A DNA stretch of 64,000 bases from JAYZDK01 sp964604165. GTDB taxonomy: Bacteria > Myxococcota_A > UBA796 > CAJQPC01. The stretch spans positions 1 to 64,000 of the forward strand of contig CAZRYF010000013.1 of NCBI GenBank assembly GCA_964604165.1, read 5' to 3'. The first letter of the stretch is position 1; every line of letters begins with the position of its first letter. This document shows positions 8,026 through 16,962 of this stretch, piece by piece. Both the position numbers and the translations under genes were made by a program. The notes beneath the pieces are model-generated. The model worked only from the letters and a program-made list of their open reading frames with translations. It did no database searches and was not told where the DNA came from.

Positions 8026-9345
8026 TTACTGGGGTGCCGGCGCTCCCGTGTCCGTCGGCTCGTCGTCGACTGGCTCGGCGGGGATCTCCCCCGTCAGCAG
8101 GTAGTTCACCAGCTCGGTGGACCGACCGAAATCCCCGTTGCTGAACACATGCGCCGACTCCCCTGTGTTCTGGACCCAGGCCCCCTCCACCGTCGACAGG
8201 GACTGCGCCAGGGAGTCGTAGTGGGTCTCTGGCAGGGGAATTCGCGGATCCGCGTCCGAGTAGATCACCGCCGTGCGCATGCCGGTGAAACCCCCGGTGC
8301 TGGCCAGCTGGCTCAGGGAGGTCTGGCTCCAGGTGGGCTCGGGACGCTCCGGGTCTTCCCCATCAAAGTTGTAGACCCGCTGCAGTCCGACCCGCTCCGC
8401 GGAAAAGCTGTCGAGGGTCGCCCAGGAGGTCAGGTCCTCCACGGGCGCATCCAGCAGGACGCCGGCGACCGGGGGCATGTCCGCTCGGCGCAGCAGATCC
8501 GCCACACCCCGCGCCCCGTCCCCGAGTCCCACCAGATACAGCTGCTCCAAGTCCAGGTTCAGGGCCACCTGGCTGTCGTGGGACACGGCGAACTCCAGGT
8601 CCTGGAGGAAGCGAATCATCCACCAGGCAAAGGTGTGGCCGTTTCGGATGACTCCCAGGTCGGCCGCCAGGTCGTTGGGGCTGTCCTCGACGCCGTTGTG
8701 CCACAGGTCTCCCCAGCAGTTGATGGGGTAGACACCCACCATTCCAGCCTCCACCATCGCGGCGGGCAGGCTGCCGGTGTTGTTCTCCGTGGGGTCTACT
8801 GAGTCGCCCTGGCCCAGGGTCTCCCAGACCTTCTTGATGCCCCAGTCCCGGTGAAGACGTGTCACCGAACCGACGCCGCCCCGGTAGTGCTCGCCGGCGA
8901 GGGGATCGGCTGGGTCAGGGGCGAGCACGTAGTCAAATGCCGAGGAGTGCAGAACGACTGCCACGGGGGAACTGGTGGAACCCATGGGTTCACCCTCTCC
9001 GCTGTCCACTGTGCCTGTGTCGGCTGTGTCCGGGAGAGGCGGCGGCGTGGTGCCGGTGTCTTCCCCCGAGTCTTCCCCGCTGTCACTTCCGCTGTCCTCC
9101 ACCGGATCCTCGACCACAATGGGTTCGGTCTCCTCGGTCTTTTCGCTGTTGTACACCACGTAGAACCGGGCGGGCTGGCCATCGGGGCACAACAGGGCCG
9201 GCTGCGGTTCATAGGACAGAATCGCACCGCTCTGGGTGGCGAGATCCGGATGCCGGAAGGGCACCGCGCTGAGCTCGCTCGTGGAGGGGGTACGCCAGCA
9301 GCCGGCGAGGAGAGGCAAGACGGCAAGAAAGGAAAGGCGTGGCAC
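8026..9345 (-). CDS. lipoprotein with DTG-rich linker and alpha/beta-hydrolase-like domain
   Basis: 439 residues from a GTG at 9345 with GGAG upstream. The N-terminus PRLSFLAVLPLLAGC is a lipoprotein signal with a lipobox ending in Cys. An acidic low-complexity linker (Asp, Ser, Gly and Thr rich, about 95-140) follows. The C-terminal part resembles an alpha/beta hydrolase: a strand-turn-helix at LYLVGLGDGARGVADLL, a later Asp in IYSDADPRIP and a His in GESAHVF. The nucleophile elbow reads GLGDG rather than GxSxG, so a serine-hydrolase activity is doubtful. It is preceded by 26 bases from the co-oriented gene at 9372. Extending the frame to an earlier ATG would destroy the signal peptide. Confidence 0.75.
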   Translation of the reverse strand: MPRLSFLAVLPLLAGCWRTPSTSELSAVPFRHPDLATQSGAILSYEPQPALLCPDGQPARFYVVYNSEKTEETEPIVVEDPVEDSGSDSGEDSGEDTGTTPPPLPDTADTGTVDSGEGEPMGSTSSPVAVVLHSSAFDYVLAPDPADPLAGEHYRGGVGSVTRLHRDWGIKKVWETLGQGDSVDPTENNTGSLPAAMVEAGMVGVYPINCWGDLWHNGVEDSPNDLAADLGVIRNGHTFAWWMIRFLQDLEFAVSHDSQVALNLDLEQLYLVGLGDGARGVADLLRRADMPPVAGVLLDAPVEDLTSWATLDSFSAERVGLQRVYNFDGEDPERPEPTWSQTSLSQLASTGGFTGMRTAVIYSDADPRIPLPETHYDSLAQSLSTVEGAWVQNTGESAHVFSNGDFGRSTELVNYLLTGEIPAEPVDDEPTDTGAPAPQ

Positions 9346-9371
9346 TCGGTTTCTCCAGCCAGGGCAGGGTA

Positions 9372-10094
9372 TCAGGGGTCGACGACGCAGCGAAAGCCCA
9401 CGGGGCCCGTGGGGGTTGCAGCAGGATGGCCAAAACAAGCAGATCCGTCCACCACGCCGCATCCAAGTCGCCCTTCAGCATCCAGGTGCCAGAGCCATGC
9501 CCCCAGGTCGAAGAGGCCCTGTACAGGGGGGTGCATGCCCACCTCGAATAGATCCCCCATGCGTGGGTACCGGGTCCGCCCCAAGCGGTCGTCTGCGTGC
9601 TCCCCCCAAGGCCATCGGGCGGTTCCCCACAGGGACTTCAACTCCTCCCGGGTGGGCAGTCGCTTGCCCAGGGAGTGGGCAAACGCTGATGCCTCAGCCA
9701 GATCGGCTCCCGTCTTTGGGCAGAGGGGGTCGACTCCGTCGGGCAAGACAGTGTTCGACCTGGTTTCCCCTGCCGGTACCCGAAGCCATGCATCCCAGGT
9801 GACGGGAAACACGTCGACAAAAAGCGGGTTGTCCAGGCGGACGAGGGCCATTTGCGGGTGGGCACCATCCGGGTTGACCCAACCGGAGACCTCGTGGGGC
9901 TCCCACTGGGTCAAGGGACGGGGGGGACGGATGCGCAGTGTGACCTCAGCGCGGCGCACTCGACGGGTCGAGGACAGGGTGACCCGGGCGGTCAGCACCT
10001 GGTAGGTGGCTTCCTGGGGTCGCAGGTTGTTGGTGGCCAGCGCACGGCTCACCGCGTGGCGAACATGAACTCCGGTGGCGTGGGTGCTCGGCAC
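9372..10094 (-). CDS. sulfatase-modifying-factor (FGE/SUMF1)-like domain protein, degenerate
   Basis: About 240 residues from a GTG at 10094 with AAGGA upstream; a GTG at 10142 is also possible. The second half shows landmarks of the FGE-sulfatase/C-type-lectin fold: LFVDVFPVTWDAWLRV (normally the 'xxxPVTNxxF' entry), ASAFAHSLGKRLPTREEL ('GxRLPTExE'), GLFDLGAWLWHL ('DMxGNVWEW') and the end GPVGFRCV. The paired active-site Cys residues of true formylglycine-generating enzyme are not visible and the GGSW segment is replaced by DGSACFG. I infer a non-catalytic, possibly ligand-binding version. It sits upstream of the lipoprotein gene in what looks like a two-gene operon. Confidence 0.65.
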   Translation of the reverse strand: MPSTHATGVHVRHAVSRALATNNLRPQEATYQVLTARVTLSSTRRVRRAEVTLRIRPPRPLTQWEPHEVSGWVNPDGAHPQMALVRLDNPLFVDVFPVTWDAWLRVPAGETRSNTVLPDGVDPLCPKTGADLAEASAFAHSLGKRLPTREELKSLWGTARWPWGEHADDRLGRTRYPRMGDLFEVGMHPPVQGLFDLGAWLWHLDAEGRLGCGVVDGSACFGHPAATPTGPVGFRCVVDP

Positions 10095-10156
10095 TTTGTC
10101 GCGGTCCTTGGGAGGGTCGGCTACTAGGATAGCGCGCTCCACAAGGGGAGGAGAAC

Positions 10157-10639
10157 GTGCGCTGGCACATGCTGGACCGAATTGACGAAATGGTGCAGGG
10201 CGAGCAAGCCCGCGGCACAAAGAGCTGGCCGGAAGACCTGGAGTTTTTCCAGGATCACTTCCCGGGGTTTCCCGTGGTGCCCGGTGTCCTTTTGTTGGAA
10301 GCAATGGCCCAGCTCGCAGGAAAGCTCATCGGCTACACCGTGCGCCTGGAGCGGGGAGACTGGCCCTTTCCAGTGTTCAGCATGGCGGAGAAGGTGAAGT
10401 TTCGTCGGTTTGTTCGCCCTGGTGACGAGGTGGAGCTGGTGGCCCGCTTTTTGGCCCTTCGGGAGGAGAGCGCGGTCATGCGCGTGGAGGCACGAGTGGA
10501 CGGCCGGCGACATGCCCAGGCGGAGCAGACCTTTGTCTTCAATGCGGTGCCTTTTGAGAACGCCGCCGAGAGCGAGAACGTGGAGCGTCTGGAGCGCGCG
10601 GAGATGAAGCGCCTGTGGGCGGAGTGCCCGGACGAATGA
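10157..10639 (+). CDS. hotdog-fold 3-hydroxyacyl-ACP dehydratase (FabA/FabZ-like)
   Basis: 160 residues from a GTG with GGGGAGGAG just upstream. The hotdog signature HFPGFPVVPGVLLLEAMAQ contains the catalytic His (HFPG) and the Glu of EAMAQ, so the enzyme should dehydrate 3-hydroxyacyl-ACP to the enoyl form. It opens a plus-strand operon; its last four bases overlap the ketosynthase start (ATGA). A reductase to make its substrate (FabG type) is not encoded nearby. The N-terminus is short compared with FabA, closer to FabZ, but the C-terminus has an extra charged helix of about 25 residues. Confidence 0.85.
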   Translation: MRWHMLDRIDEMVQGEQARGTKSWPEDLEFFQDHFPGFPVVPGVLLLEAMAQLAGKLIGYTVRLERGDWPFPVFSMAEKVKFRRFVRPGDEVELVARFLALREESAVMRVEARVDGRRHAQAEQTFVFNAVPFENAAESENVERLERAEMKRLWAECPDE

Positions 10640-11832
10640 CGCGGGAGAGAGTGGTCGTCACCGGCATGGGGGTCGTGACTCCCTTGGGGGAGGATCTGCC
10701 CTCCACGTGGAAGGCTCTGGTAGCGGGTCGCTCGGGGATAGGGCCCATTCGCCGCTTTGATGCCTCCGGATTCGATGTGACCTTCGCCGCAGAGGTGGAC
10801 TCACTCCCGGAGGAAGACCCCGCTTCCCTGAAGGAGCGGCTGGTCTGCGTGGCGCTGGAGGAGGCGATGCGCGGGGCCGGTCCCCTCACCATGGATCCGG
10901 CGCGGATTGGGGTCTGCCTGGGGTCCGAGTCGGCCCGCCCCTCCCTCTCCGTGGTGGCCCGACGCTATCGAACCGGTGCGCTTCCAACCCTGGCAGATCT
11001 GATGCGAAATGCCGCCTCTGCCCCGACCCAGGCCGTTGCGGAGCGTGTCGGTGCAAAGGGAATAATGTCCACAATATCCACCGCTTGCACGTCTTCCTCC
11101 CAGGCTGTGGGTGAGGGGGCTCTTCGCCTTCGCCGAGAAGAAGCTGACGTGATGATTGTCGGGGGAGTGGACGTGCTGGTGGGGCCCCTGATGTTGACAG
11201 GCTTCTCCTTGCTGGGGGCGCTGTCAACCCGAAACCACGATCCAAGCGGCGCCTCTCGTCCCTTTGATCGGGATCGGGATGGGTTCGTGCTGGGAGAGGG
11301 GGCCGGAATCCTGGTCTTGGAGAGGGAGTCGGTGGCACGGTCCCGTGGGGCCGAGATCCTGGCTGAAGTCAGTGGATACGGCTGCTCCAGCAATGCCTGG
11401 CGCATCACCGATTCACCCCCGGACGGGCGCGGCGCAGCGCAGGCCATGGCGCTAGCCCTGCAGGATGCCGGTCTCGCCCCTGAGGATGTGGGGTACATCA
11501 ACGCGCATGGCACCTCGACCCCCATGAACGATCCTTCTGAGACCCGGGGAATCCAGCGGGTCTTCAAGGGGGCCCAGCCATGGGTGTCCTCCACCAAGTC
11601 CATGATGGGGCACCTGGTGGCAGCATGTGGAGCTGTCGAAGCCATTGTTTGTGCCCAGGCAATTCGCACCGGTGTTCTCCCTCCCACCATCAACCTGGAC
11701 CATCCGGACCCCGGCTGTGAGATGCGGCATGTCTCCCCGGGGGCGGTGGAGGAGGCCGTGGACCATGCGCTCACGAATGCCTTTGGATTCGGGGGTTCCA
11801 ATGGCAGCCTGGTGATTTCGAGGGCGCCATGA
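10636..11832 (+). CDS. beta-ketoacyl-ACP synthase II type (FabF-like), intact
   Basis: 398-residue condensing enzyme with all three active-site residues: Cys in STACTSSSQA, His in INAHGTSTPMND and His in KSMMGHLVAACGAVE. It should carry out decarboxylative Claisen condensation on ACP-bound substrates. The ATG at 10636 overlaps the dehydratase stop, and its stop overlaps the next start, so the three genes are translationally coupled. Pairing with the following degenerate ketosynthase recalls KS-alpha/KS-beta pairs of type II polyketide systems (inference). Confidence 0.92.
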   Translation: MTRERVVVTGMGVVTPLGEDLPSTWKALVAGRSGIGPIRRFDASGFDVTFAAEVDSLPEEDPASLKERLVCVALEEAMRGAGPLTMDPARIGVCLGSESARPSLSVVARRYRTGALPTLADLMRNAASAPTQAVAERVGAKGIMSTISTACTSSSQAVGEGALRLRREEADVMIVGGVDVLVGPLMLTGFSLLGALSTRNHDPSGASRPFDRDRDGFVLGEGAGILVLERESVARSRGAEILAEVSGYGCSSNAWRITDSPPDGRGAAQAMALALQDAGLAPEDVGYINAHGTSTPMNDPSETRGIQRVFKGAQPWVSSTKSMMGHLVAACGAVEAIVCAQAIRTGVLPPTINLDHPDPGCEMRHVSPGAVEEAVDHALTNAFGFGGSNGSLVISRAP

Positions 11833-12710
11833 GCCTCCGGGCACGGGTCACCGCTGTCGAGTTGGTGTGTGCTCTGGGGATGGGTCCGAGGGAGGTGCGG
11901 GCCCGCTTGGTTGCAGGCGAGACCGGGGTGGTGCCCTGCGAGGTGCCTGGATCGCCGGTATCCCACGTGGCGCCCGTTCAGGGACCCTGCCGACCGAACC
12001 TCACCCGTCGGCGGGATCGAAAGCTCTTTTCCCGTTCAGCCACCCTCCTGCTCATGGCGGCGCAGCGGTCCCTGGAAGGTTGGGAAGGAGACCTGGAGAC
12101 CCTGGGGCTCTTTGTGGGTGTGCGCCGGGAACCCCCCGACACCGGAGAGGCGGATGCCGCCATCCTTGCCTCTGCAAGCAACGGTCGCCTCTCCAGCTCG
12201 CTCCTGGCCACCGCTGGGCGAGACCTGTACCCGCCTTTGCAGCCACTTCGCACCCTGCCCAACATGGCCCTGGCACACGTGGCGATTCAGCTGGGGATTC
12301 GCGGTGAGTCTGGCGTGTCCGCCGGGGGACCGGCGGCGGGGGTCATGGCGCTGCGGGAGGGAATCGCAGCGGTGGCGGAAGGAAGGTGCTCAGCGGCACT
12401 GGTGGGAGCTGCAGATTCTTGGTTGGAGGAAGGAAGTCTACGAGACTGGGCTCGCCTGGGGCGCACGCCTCCGCCTGGAGAAGCTGCAGTGGTGTTTCGA
12501 ATTGAGGCGGGGGATGGCCCGGCGCCCTTGGGCTGGCTGACTCGGGGAGAGGCCGGGGGGGGAGGGGCGGTTGCACCCGCAACACACTGGGACCGGCTGG
12601 GACATTGTGGCGTGGCAGATGCCCTGGTGGGGGCGGTCCTCGGAACGGCTGGAATTCGAGGTGTGGAGACGACCGGCGCCTGGGCGGAAGCACTGTGGCA
12701 GAAGGAGTGA
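11829..12710 (+). CDS. ketosynthase-like protein lacking the active-site Cys
   Basis: 293 residues, about 110 shorter than a full ketosynthase. The thiolase-like core is recognisable at GVSAGGPAAGVMALREGIAA, followed by ALVGAADSW, where intact enzymes have the nucleophilic Cys after 'STA' and then 'VGGADS'. Here that Cys is Gly. The His-containing C-terminal motifs are not found. I infer a non-catalytic partner of the upstream ketosynthase, comparable in role to a chain-length factor, or a decaying copy. Its ATG overlaps the upstream stop (ATGA), which argues for coordinated expression. Confidence 0.75.
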   Translation: MSLRARVTAVELVCALGMGPREVRARLVAGETGVVPCEVPGSPVSHVAPVQGPCRPNLTRRRDRKLFSRSATLLLMAAQRSLEGWEGDLETLGLFVGVRREPPDTGEADAAILASASNGRLSSSLLATAGRDLYPPLQPLRTLPNMALAHVAIQLGIRGESGVSAGGPAAGVMALREGIAAVAEGRCSAALVGAADSWLEEGSLRDWARLGRTPPPGEAAVVFRIEAGDGPAPLGWLTRGEAGGGGAVAPATHWDRLGHCGVADALVGAVLGTAGIRGVETTGAWAEALWQKE

Positions 12711-12738
12711 TAGGCTTTCTCACTTGTTGGAGCCCGGA

Positions 12739-15132
12739 TTGGCCAACCCTGAGATTGTGAGGCAGTTCGAATTTCTGCGCGAGATCGCCTCGGGCGGGTT
12801 TGGAAGCGTGTATCTCACCAAGGTTGTGCATCCGGATGGATTCTCCCGCATCGCTGCGGTGAAGCTCCTGCACCGGCGATGGAGCGAGAACGAGGAGATT
12901 GCCCGGAGAATGCGGGACGAAGCCCGTCTTCTGGGCTGGCTGCGCCACCGGAACATCGTGGACGTCGTGGACCTCACCTCCCTGGATGGAAGGGCGGCCA
13001 TCATCATGGAGTACCTGGAGGCGGTGGACCTCAAGGCTCTTGTGCAGGGCCTCGGTGGGACTGAGAATGCCATGGGCCCGCAGGTCTGCCTGCAGGTCAT
13101 TGCAGCGGTTTCTTCCGCCCTGGATGCTGCGTTCAACCGCCCTCCCTTCCCCGGTGAGAAACCTCTTCGTGTCATTCACAGGGACATCAAGCCATCGAAC
13201 ATCATGATTGATGACTCGGGGCTGGTGAAGGTGCTGGACTTTGGGGTGGCCCGGGCCGAATTCGACGCCCGGGAGTCGGACACCCGAGAGCTTCAATTCG
13301 GCTCGATTGACTACATGCCTCCGGAACGGCTGCTGTTTGAACCGGAGAGCCCCCGCTCCGACGTCTACTCCCTGGGCGCGACCTTGTTTGAGATGATCAC
13401 CACGGAAAAGCTCGGCAAGGCCAAGGGATCCCCGACCAAGCACGCCGCTTTTCTCGCGGATCGGCTCTCTTTTTTGCGGGCAACCACCGCCGTGTCCGGG
13501 CCCGCCGCGACGGAGCTTGAGGCGATGCTGGTGGAGTGCCTTGCCTATGAAGCGACGGACCGACCCGCTGCGGCCTCCCTCGGCGTTCGCTGCCGTGAGT
13601 TGGCTCGGAAATTTGGTGGGCTCTCGTTGCAGGAGTGGTCGGAGAACAACATTCCACCCCTTTTGGTCATAAGCGCCGAGTCCGGGGACAAGTACAACCC
13701 CATGACCGGCCGGGTGCTCACGGAGGATCGGGTCTCCCTGGGAGGAGACGGCCGCGTGGTGGGACGGGAACAGCCAGAGGCTCGTGTTGGCCAAACCGAA
13801 ACGCTGCCCGAATTGTCCAGTGGAGGCCCCCCCACGCTGGCTGAGCTTCGTTCCATTGAGGTGACGGACCTTGGCGGGGCGGTTCTGGGCGACGGTCCCG
13901 GCGGGGAAGACCTGGAAGAGCCCACCCGACTGGATGACCCTGCGGGCCCCAAAGTCGAGGCTGACGAGGCCACGCGGATCGAGCCAGCCGGGTCGGCACC
14001 GGAAGAGGATTGGGAGGATGCAGCCACACGCCTGGAGGACCCAGCAGAGCTCAAGGCGCGCCTGATGGCGGAAATGGGGGACGAGTCGGGCCCAGATTCC
14101 ACGGAAGCCGCGGAGCAGGAAACAGAACCCGAGCTCGGGGGCGTCGACGAGCTGCAAATTGTGGAGACAGACAAAGAGGTCAGCGGGCCTGTCTCCAACG
14201 TCATGTCGGAGATCTCTGTTCCCAGGAGTCTGCCGACCCGGCCGGTTGGTTTGGATCCCTCTTTGCCCCTGGCAGTGCCCGGGACTGGCTTGCTTGGACC
14301 TGGAATCGTTGATGGTGCCACTCTGACCGAGGATTCCGACGGAGCAGACGGAGTGGGGGATGGACCCACCCAGATGATGCCGGAGGAGGAGATTCTCGGG
14401 CACATTCCGGAACCTGGAGGAAGCGACCCGACCCGGCTTATGCCCGCTGGGTCGGGTTCGCCCTTGCCCTCCGCACCCGCTCTGCCGTCTGCGCCGCCAT
14501 CAGCCTCTCCGCCGCGTTTGGACAAAAGCCCCAGCGAGGCCGGGGGACTGGCCTCCGCGCCGCCCATGCCAGAAGAATCCGCCGCGGGTCTGGGCAGCGA
14601 GACCGTGTTTACGAGCGTTGGGGGAGATGGTCTGACGGATGATGGAACCGACACCACTGTGGTGCACCGTGTGGCAGCTTCCTTTCTGGTGTTTGGCCTC
14701 GCCCTGGCGGTGGGCCTGGGGGCGGGGTCGCTTCTGTTCAAGGAGGAGTTGTTTGGAGCGTCTGGCGTGGTGACGTCCTTGTTCGGGGGCGGGGAAGCCG
14801 CGAACGAGCCGCCTCCACCCGAGGTGGTGGCGCCTCCCGTCGTGCCTCCCCCCGTGGAGGAACCAGTGGAAGAAGACCCCCTCGCGGGCTTCAATGGCAC
14901 CACGGTGGCGTTTGAATCCCTGATGGAAGGAACTCGTCGGCTGACCGTGTCCTGTGAGGGCGGCATTCGCGAAAGTGGTCGCACCACGGTGGTGCTTTCT
15001 ACACCCACGGTGACCAGGTGTGTGATCACGGCGCTGGGGGAGGGGGGCGCACGAAAGACTGTAGTGGTGCAAGACATCCGTGCCGGTCTCACCCAGTGCT
15101 TCGAGGGCGGAAAGGCCGCCTGTAGCAGCTGA
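12739..15132 (+). CDS. transmembrane Ser/Thr protein kinase (active type)
   Basis: About 797 residues: N-terminal kinase domain (about 10-290), a long acidic/Pro-rich linker, one membrane helix (about 643-665, SFLVFGLALAVGLGAGSLLF) and a small extracytoplasmic C-terminal domain with several Cys. Catalytic motifs are intact: glycine loop EIASGGFGSVYL, VAIK-type Lys in AAVKLLH, HRDIKPSN (about 147) and DFG in VLDFGVAR. I chose the TTG at 12739 because GGAG lies seven bases upstream; other TTG codons at 12724 and 12727 are possible. Sitting between two ketosynthase genes with a five-base gap downstream, it is probably co-expressed with the lipid-type cluster and may phosphorylate its enzymes (inference). 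Confidence 0.9.
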   Translation: MANPEIVRQFEFLREIASGGFGSVYLTKVVHPDGFSRIAAVKLLHRRWSENEEIARRMRDEARLLGWLRHRNIVDVVDLTSLDGRAAIIMEYLEAVDLKALVQGLGGTENAMGPQVCLQVIAAVSSALDAAFNRPPFPGEKPLRVIHRDIKPSNIMIDDSGLVKVLDFGVARAEFDARESDTRELQFGSIDYMPPERLLFEPESPRSDVYSLGATLFEMITTEKLGKAKGSPTKHAAFLADRLSFLRATTAVSGPAATELEAMLVECLAYEATDRPAAASLGVRCRELARKFGGLSLQEWSENNIPPLLVISAESGDKYNPMTGRVLTEDRVSLGGDGRVVGREQPEARVGQTETLPELSSGGPPTLAELRSIEVTDLGGAVLGDGPGGEDLEEPTRLDDPAGPKVEADEATRIEPAGSAPEEDWEDAATRLEDPAELKARLMAEMGDESGPDSTEAAEQETEPELGGVDELQIVETDKEVSGPVSNVMSEISVPRSLPTRPVGLDPSLPLAVPGTGLLGPGIVDGATLTEDSDGADGVGDGPTQMMPEEEILGHIPEPGGSDPTRLMPAGSGSPLPSAPALPSAPPSASPPRLDKSPSEAGGLASAPPMPEESAAGLGSETVFTSVGGDGLTDDGTDTTVVHRVAASFLVFGLALAVGLGAGSLLFKEELFGASGVVTSLFGGGEAANEPPPPEVVAPPVVPPPVEEPVEEDPLAGFNGTTVAFESLMEGTRRLTVSCEGGIRESGRTTVVLSTPTVTRCVITALGEGGARKTVVVQDIRAGLTQCFEGGKAACSS

Positions 15133-15137
15133 ATCAC

Positions 15138-16349
15138 TTGGACGGCCGGGATGTGGTCGTCACCGGCGTGGGCTCGATCTGCGCGTACGGACGTGGACTG
15201 GAGGCTTTGGCCCAGGGATTGAGAGGCCATCGAACCGGCCTGGGGCCGCTGACAGCGTTTGACCCAGGGGGGCTGCCCATTGCTTGTGCTGCCCAGGTCA
15301 ACGTGCCCCTGGAGGGCCACCCGGATCTGCGAGACGATCGAAAGGGCCAGCTGGCACTGGCTGCAGCCCGGGATGCGCTGAAGTCCGCGGGGCTTGAGGA
15401 GGCACAGGGGGCCGGGGTGTGGCTGGGCACCGGGCTTTCGTCTGTCACGCCGGGGGAGCTGGAGGAGGACGTCTTTCCGCACCTTTCGGATCGGGGGTTG
15501 GATCGGGAGGCGGTCTTGGGAGACCTGGCACGGGATCGCGCGGCGCCCTGGCGACACCTGCCCGAGCGGGTCACCGAGTGGGTGGCAGAGGAGTCCGGGG
15601 CCCAGGGGCCGCGGTACACCTCCTTCTCCGCTTGCGCTGCGGGTGCCCAGGCCATCGCTGAGGCATGGAGGGCCGTGCGGCGCGGAGAGGTCGAGGTGGC
15701 GCTTTGCGGAGGACATGACTCCATGATCCACCCCCTCGGGGTGCTTTCCTTCGTGGTGCTGGGTGCGCTCTCCTCTGGGGAGTGCCGACCTTTTGATGTA
15801 GGGCGAGACGGGTTTGTGATCGGCGAAGGAGCCGCGGTTTTGGTTCTGGAGACCGCACGGCGGGCCCAGGCCCGGGGGGCAAGACCCCTCGCGAGGATTC
15901 TCGGGGCGGGTACGTCGGTGGATGCCTACCAACCCACCGCCCCCCATCCGGAAGGCCGCGGTGCCATCCTGGCTATGGAGCGGGCACTGGCAGATGCCTC
16001 CATGGCTCCCGAGGATGTGGACCACGTGAATGCCCACGGGACGGGCACCCCCCTGGGAGATGGCATCGAGGCCCACGCAGTGTCCCAGGTTCTGGGAAGC
16101 GAGGTGCCAGTCTCTTCCATCAAGGGCGGTCTGGGCCACTGCATTGCCGCGGCCGGGGCCGTGGAGGCGGCGGCCTGCGTGGCAGCCTTGGAAGGGGGTT
16201 GGACTCCCGGAACCCTGGGTCTGAAGTCGCTCGAAGATCTTCCAATTACCGTGCAGGAAGAGCCCAGGGACGACGCCCCCAGGGTCATCCTGTCCAACAG
16301 CTTTGGATTTGGCGGGCAGAACTGCGCCCTGATCTTGGGTCGGGCCTGA
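15138..16349 (+). CDS. second beta-ketoacyl-ACP synthase (FabF-like), intact
   Basis: 403-residue condensing enzyme with Cys in SFSACAAGAQAIAEA, His in NAHGTGTPLGD and His in KGGLGHCIAAAGAVE, so it should be active. The C-terminal signature NSFGFGGQNCALIL is also present. The TTG at 15138, five bases after the kinase stop, is the only start that keeps the usual N-terminal strand VVVTGVGSI; no strong Shine-Dalgarno is seen, so translation may depend on coupling to the kinase. It differs in its active-site flanks from the first ketosynthase, suggesting a different chain-length or primer specificity. Confidence 0.9.
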   Translation: MDGRDVVVTGVGSICAYGRGLEALAQGLRGHRTGLGPLTAFDPGGLPIACAAQVNVPLEGHPDLRDDRKGQLALAAARDALKSAGLEEAQGAGVWLGTGLSSVTPGELEEDVFPHLSDRGLDREAVLGDLARDRAAPWRHLPERVTEWVAEESGAQGPRYTSFSACAAGAQAIAEAWRAVRRGEVEVALCGGHDSMIHPLGVLSFVVLGALSSGECRPFDVGRDGFVIGEGAAVLVLETARRAQARGARPLARILGAGTSVDAYQPTAPHPEGRGAILAMERALADASMAPEDVDHVNAHGTGTPLGDGIEAHAVSQVLGSEVPVSSIKGGLGHCIAAAGAVEAAACVAALEGGWTPGTLGLKSLEDLPITVQEEPRDDAPRVILSNSFGFGGQNCALILGRA

Positions 16350-16468
16350 CATACGTGTCGCGCCCCAGGCGCTTTTCACGTTGTGTTACGGGGTGGTTTG
16401 GCGTGATTCCAGGTATTTGAGCGGGGGCGCGACCTTTGCGTTGGGTGTTTACAACCCCAGGAGATCCT

Positions 16469-16932
16469 ATGTCCCGCGCTCATTCTCTCTCCACCCTTCC
16501 CGTTCTCGCGTTGCTGCTCGGCTTCACATCAACGGGTGGGTGTCAGAGGAGACCCATGAGAAGATCCCGGACCTGATCCCCGCCGGCATCATCAATGAGC
16601 TGACCCGCCTGGAGATGCGCACCAAGTCGCTGTTGAGTGAGCCCTTGCAGGCTTTGGGCATGGTGGATGCGTTTGACCCCAGCGCGGCTGACTTCGCTGG
16701 GATCAGCGCCGAGCCGGACCTGGTCCTCACGGCGGCGATCCACGAGGCCTTCGTGAAGATCGACGAGGAAGGCACGGAAGCCGCGGCTGCCACCGCCGTG
16801 GTGGTGGGTGCGACCTCCGCTCCCATGATGGAGGAGGTGGTCGTGGACCATCCGTTCCTGTTTCTGGTGAGGGACCGCATCACGGACTCGGTGATCTTCA
16901 TCGGTCGCGTGGCCGACCCCAGCGCTGGATAG
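16469..16932 (+). pseudogene. serpin remnant with internal deletions and frame break
   Basis: An ATG at 16469 with AGGAG upstream starts a plausible secretion signal (MSRAHSLSTLPVLALLLGF) that ends soon after at a TGA. The next frame carries serpin sequence: INGWVSEETHEKIPDLIPAG (helix F region) runs straight into LLSEPLQALGMVDAFDP, then the inhibitory hinge EEGTEAAAATAVVVG and the C-terminal signature HPFLFLVRDRITDSVIFIGR. Full serpins have about 370-400 residues; here roughly 150 remain. The segment before helix F and about 130 residues after it are missing, and signal and body are out of frame. A non-functional relic is the simplest reading; a rearranged mini-protein cannot be excluded. 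Confidence 0.8.
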
Positions 16933-16962
16933 GTCCCAAAGGGGACCCGGATCTCGCCCCGC

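Noticed and set aside
12343..14403. 686-codon minus-strand open frame
   Set aside because: Antisense to the kinase gene; no start with a ribosome binding site and no recognisable domain.
13545..16379. 944-codon minus-strand open frame opposite the Ser/Thr kinase and second ketosynthase genes
   Set aside because: It is the antisense shadow of two well-supported genes; the translation is Ser/Pro/Arg-rich without any family motif, a usual effect of high GC.
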